DNA of 8,813 nucleotides from Clostridiales bacterium DTU092 (GTDB lineage: Bacteria > Bacillota > Clostridia > Caldicoprobacterales > Caldicoprobacteraceae). A program made the translations under genes and the position numbers. The DNA lies in contig LFTM01000272.1 of NCBI GenBank assembly GCA_001513505.1, positions 5,378 through 14,190 on the forward strand, in the 5' to 3' direction. Under the pieces are notes generated by a model. It was not told the DNA's origin, did no database searches, and was given only the letters and a program-made list of their open reading frames with translations. The first letter of the stretch is position 1, and each line of letters opens with the position of its first letter. This document shows, piece after piece, positions 6,508-8,813 of the stretch.

Positions 6508-6801
6508 TTGGAACAGCATGCGAAAGAGGTGGCTGATCTGTTAAAGGTTTTGGCAAATCAGCATAGATTATTGATTTTATGCTATTTGATCGAAAGGCCG
6601 ATGAATGTCAGTGAAATACACGAAAAAATACCTGCTATATCTCAATCGGCCTTGTCTCAACATTTAGCCCTGCTAAAGGCTCACGGTATTTTAGATTCTA
6701 ATAAATACGGTCTTCAGAATGTTTATCATATAAATGATGACAGGATTAAAAAGGTTATACAAACATTAAAAGAAAACTATTGCCAACCCGATGTATTATA
6801 A
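6508..6801 (+). CDS. ArsR-family repressor of the persulfide-sensing BigR/SqrR/YgaV type
   Basis: This 97-residue winged-helix protein starts with TTG at 6508, directly after the previous stop and behind AAGAAGGGGA. Helix 2 carries LANQHRLLILCYL. The recognition helix is SQSALSQHLALLKAHGIL, and the wing ends in NVYHIND. The metal-site motif ELCVCDL of SmtB/ArsR repressors is absent. Instead there are exactly two cysteines: C25 in RLLILC and C92 in the C-terminal helix (LKENYC). That is the arrangement in E. coli YgaV (RLLILC and LKNVYC), BigR and SqrR, where the pair forms a disulfide or polysulfide bridge with persulfides and DNA is released. The likely target is its own operon, through the inverted repeat at 5641-5672. 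The family is certain; the persulfide/redox specificity is strong inference from the cysteine pair. Confidence 0.85.
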   Translation: MEQHAKEVADLLKVLANQHRLLILCYLIERPMNVSEIHEKIPAISQSALSQHLALLKAHGILDSNKYGLQNVYHINDDRIKKVIQTLKENYCQPDVL

Positions 6802-7000
6802 AAGGGTTGTGGAGACGGGACGGATATGGTAAAATATTCGAAATATTGATATATATGATACATGCCTTAGGCTAAATTATCTACAAATGTGTGTATGGAT
6901 TCAGATGGTTACGCGGTTAGGGTGAAAAAGTGAATATGCGGGGAAGGTATGTACTTTAAATTGTTTATATTATCTTGTTTGATGAGAGGATGGTATAACA

Positions 7001-7867
7001 ATGAAATTTAAGTTGTATACGGATGTGCATGAGTTTTACTATGATACCTATGATTTGTTAATGCGTCATGAGTCGCAGAATATGATCCTCCTTGGTAATA
7101 TCATAATCGGACATGAAGGGAAGGATAAAACGGATTGGCGTGATCCCGCAAAATGGCTTATGGCAACCGTTTCGAATGAAAAGGGTATACAGCTTACTGC
7201 ATTAATGACACCGCCGCATAATATCACTCTTTATGCAACGGACAATATAATTGATCCGGAAGCTATAAACTGTCTGATAGATGGTCTGGAAGGCTATGAT
7301 ATTCCAGGTGTGTTAACCGAAAAAAACTTAGCGGAGTATTTTGCCAGGGAATATACAGCCAGAAAGGGATTAACCTATAAAGTAACCATGGATCAGCGCA
7401 TATATGAGCTTACAGAGGTAAACCCGGAAGTTAAACAGTTTGGCAAGGTTCGTTTGCTGGACGAAAGAGATATGTATTTTTTCCCGTATTGGGCAGAGGC
7501 ATTTTATGCAGCAAGCAGTTATGGAAAAACAGAAATGAATATTCCGCAAGATGGAGAAGCATATCTCTACCGATTGTCAACAAGAAAGCTCTACGTTTTA
7601 GAAGTTGATGGGATACCTGTGTCTATGGCGGGGTATACGAGGGAATTGCAAACTGCTATCGGTGTAGCATTTGTATATACTCCTCCATATTTCCGGGGAA
7701 GGGGTTATGCTACCTCATGTGTAGCCCAAATCAGTCAAATGGCATTGGATAAAGGGTATACCAGGTGTGTATTATACACGGATTTGCTGAATCCAACCTC
7801 CAATAGTATTTATCAGAAAATAGGGTATAAGCCTGTTTGTGATTCGCTAATGTTGAAATTTGAATAA
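7001..7867 (+). CDS. GNAT family N-acetyltransferase
   Basis: This 288-residue cytoplasmic protein has two halves. Residues 1 to about 130 resemble the N-terminal, degenerate acetyltransferase-like region of other two-part Firmicutes GNATs (LLMRHESQNMILLG). Residues about 145-288 form the catalytic GNAT domain. Its acetyl-CoA pyrophosphate loop is R232-G-R-G-Y-A237, after the beta-4 strand GVAFVYTPP. The end of the domain, NPTSNSIYQKIGYKPV, is the usual GNAT C-terminal motif. The substrate cannot be read from the sequence; small-molecule amines or peptides are the family's common acceptors. GAGAGGA (6984-6990) lies 10 bases before the ATG. No clear promoter is seen in the 199 bases upstream. 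The broken GGDEF gene follows after 37 bases and may share its transcript. Confidence 0.88.
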   Translation: MKFKLYTDVHEFYYDTYDLLMRHESQNMILLGNIIIGHEGKDKTDWRDPAKWLMATVSNEKGIQLTALMTPPHNITLYATDNIIDPEAINCLIDGLEGYDIPGVLTEKNLAEYFAREYTARKGLTYKVTMDQRIYELTEVNPEVKQFGKVRLLDERDMYFFPYWAEAFYAASSYGKTEMNIPQDGEAYLYRLSTRKLYVLEVDGIPVSMAGYTRELQTAIGVAFVYTPPYFRGRGYATSCVAQISQMALDKGYTRCVLYTDLLNPTSNSIYQKIGYKPVCDSLMLKFE

Positions 7868-7904
7868 TTGATATTGAACTATTACCGAATATTGAGGAAT
7901 TGCT

Positions 7905-8635
7905 ATGGACTTAAGAACAGTAAGTTTAATGCTGGCAGTCGGATCATTTTTATTTGGCTTATTATTGGTAATATTTAAGTATCATAAGAAAAGCCCACAG
8001 GAAGTTCCTTACTGGATAACAGCAAAAATGCTGCAGGGTGGCGGTTCCCTTATGCTTTACCATAGGACAGCCACCTTTGATAGTTTTACATTACTGGCAA
8101 ACGTTATTCTATTATTGAGCTGTGCCTATGAAGCATGGGCTATCCGGATTTTATCCGGGCAACGTGTAAATCGTCAGCTGCCCATTCTGACGTCTGCTGG
8201 AATTATACTGTTATGTTTGATAATATTGACCATTTTAAAGAGTACAATGATCATTATGGTCATGTAATGGGAGATGAATGTTTGCGAAAAGTTGGTCAGG
8301 CTTCGGCAAGCTGTATTAACCAAGGCGTTGATTTGGCAGCTCGTTATGGAGGGGAGGAGTTTGCCTGTATACTGCCTGATACGGACATTCATTCTGCAGT
8401 AAAAATAGCGGAAAGCATTCAGCAAAGGATTCAGGAGCTAAAGATTGTTCACGAAGCATCTCCTGTTTTGGAGTTTGTAACTGCAAGCTTTGGGGTGACT
8501 ACAGTTCAATATTCACCAGAAATATCTCCATCGGATATTATAGCCATGGCGGATAAGCTGCTATATAAAGCGAAAGTTTCCGGCCGCAACAGAATAGAAT
8601 ACGCTGAATTCAAGGCAGATAAAGAAGCAAGCTAG
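7905..8635 (+). pseudogene. Membrane GGDEF protein (diguanylate cyclase), internally deleted and frameshifted
   Basis: The 5' part (7905 to about 8210) encodes an N-terminal membrane sensor with segments near residues 5-24, about 62-80 and a third near 95-112, behind GAGGA at 7894-7898. The 3' part lies in another frame and starts abruptly inside a GGDEF domain with VMFDNIDHFKEYND. It runs through the intact active-site motif RYGGEEF to the end of the domain (ADKLLYKAKVSGRNRIEY). The domain's opening helix with the conserved TGLxNRR element is missing in all forward frames, so a piece was lost and not merely one base. The metal-binding strand reads DNID where DxD is normal, one residue too many. 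The I-site Arg is also absent (QGVD in place of RxxD). The join lies around 8190-8215. Intact relatives make c-di-GMP; this one should not. Confidence 0.8.
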
Positions 8636-8659
8636 TAGAGTATTACAAGCTTGTGCTTC
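8624..8659. terminator. Weak hairpin between convergent gene ends
   Basis: GAAGCAAGCT (8624-8633) pairs with AGCTTGTGCTTC (8648-8659), with a 2-base bulge and a 14-base loop. Only short T runs follow in either direction (TATTT on plus, TTTAT on minus). It sits exactly between two converging stop codons, so a two-way terminator is plausible but poor by sequence. Confidence 0.35.
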
Positions 8660-8813
8660 TATTTCGTAAGAACAACGCAAATAGTTTCTCCCGAATCTGA
8701 ATACTCCTTACCAGCTACATCGCCATAAAATTCAATGGATTTGAAACCTATGGGCTCTATTTCAGAAACAAGCGATTCCCTGGTAAAAAAGTGATTCCAT
8801 ATATTGTAACAAT
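8659..8813 (-). CDS. SAM-dependent methyltransferase, C-terminal 50 residues only
   Basis: On the minus strand a frame is open from the right edge (first full codon ends at 8811) to a TAG at 8659-8661 and encodes 50 residues. It reads HFFTRESLVSEIEPIGF, then FYGDVAGKEYSDSGETICVVLTK. The pattern of a loop and helix, xxGF, FYGDVAGKxY and a final TICVVLxK strand is the usual ending of a group of class I SAM-dependent methyltransferases in Firmicutes. The SAM-binding part lies beyond the window, so neither the substrate nor the integrity of the gene can be judged. It converges with the broken GGDEF gene, 23 bases away. Confidence 0.65.
   Translation of the reverse strand, partial: CYNIWNHFFTRESLVSEIEPIGFKSIEFYGDVAGKEYSDSGETICVVLTK

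Noticed and set aside
6784..6809. Inverted repeat CAACCC/GGGTTG at the end of the repressor gene as a terminator
   Set aside because: The stem is only 6 bp with a 14-base loop and has no T-tract after it. It also overlaps the coding end.
6833..6847. AATATT-CGA-AATATT as a second operator
   Set aside because: AATATT is self-palindromic and common in this AT-rich DNA. It is not related to the 12-8-12 repeat.
8174..8425. An 83-codon minus-strand frame
   Set aside because: It is antisense to the recognisable GGDEF domain fragment and lacks a ribosome-binding site and domain features.
1..8813. CRISPR array, tRNA/rRNA, insertion sequence, prophage or toxin-antitoxin pair
   Set aside because: No regular spacer-repeat pattern, cloverleaf, transposase or integrase motif, or small paired toxin-like genes were found on reading both strands.

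Overview
The window looks like a piece of a low-GC Clostridia-type (Firmicutes) chromosome. The grounds are AT-rich intergenic DNA, strong AAGGGG/AGGAGG ribosome-binding sites, occasional TTG starts, CheX rather than CheZ, a bacteriohemerythrin, and a sigma-D-like motility promoter. There are no rRNA, tRNA, CRISPR, insertion-sequence or prophage signals. I cannot name the species.

Layout, left to right. (1) The 3' part of a small Tic20-like membrane protein enters from the left edge and is followed by a clear terminator. (2) A taxis and oxygen-response block follows: a full-length methyl-accepting chemotaxis protein broken by one extra base near 911, then a bacteriohemerythrin gene that overlaps cheX by 11 bases. 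A sigma-D-type promoter lies between the receptor and the hemerythrin gene, so the last two genes can be made as a flagellar-regulon unit of their own. (3) Two face-to-face terminators separate this block from a convergent, monocistronic, intracellular GH50/agarase-like glycoside hydrolase on the minus strand. It probably starts at a TTG codon and has its own promoter. (4) Divergent from the hydrolase is a tight three-gene operon: a 2[4Fe-4S] ferredoxin, a NapH/NosR-type Fe-S membrane protein, and an ArsR-family repressor. The repressor has the two cysteines of the persulfide-sensing BigR/SqrR/YgaV group. A perfect 12-8-12 inverted repeat sits at the operon promoter. (5) After a 199-base gap (6802-7000) in which I see no convincing promoter, terminator or RNA come a GNAT acetyltransferase and a GGDEF protein gene. 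The GGDEF gene is broken by an internal deletion with frame change. (6) The C-terminal end of a SAM-dependent methyltransferase enters from the right edge on the minus strand.

How the genes fit together. The receptor, hemerythrin, CheX and GGDEF genes are all signalling genes, and two of the four are damaged. The most interesting unit is the ferredoxin/membrane Fe-S protein/BigR-like repressor operon. It reads as a self-regulated electron-transfer module that should respond to sulfide, persulfide or oxidant stress, with partners that do not match the usual BigR/SqrR targets (rhodanese, persulfide dioxygenase, sulfide:quinone reductase, YeeE-type transporters). The second is the sigma-D-controlled hemerythrin-CheX pair, which suggests that oxygen binding and CheY-P removal are linked.
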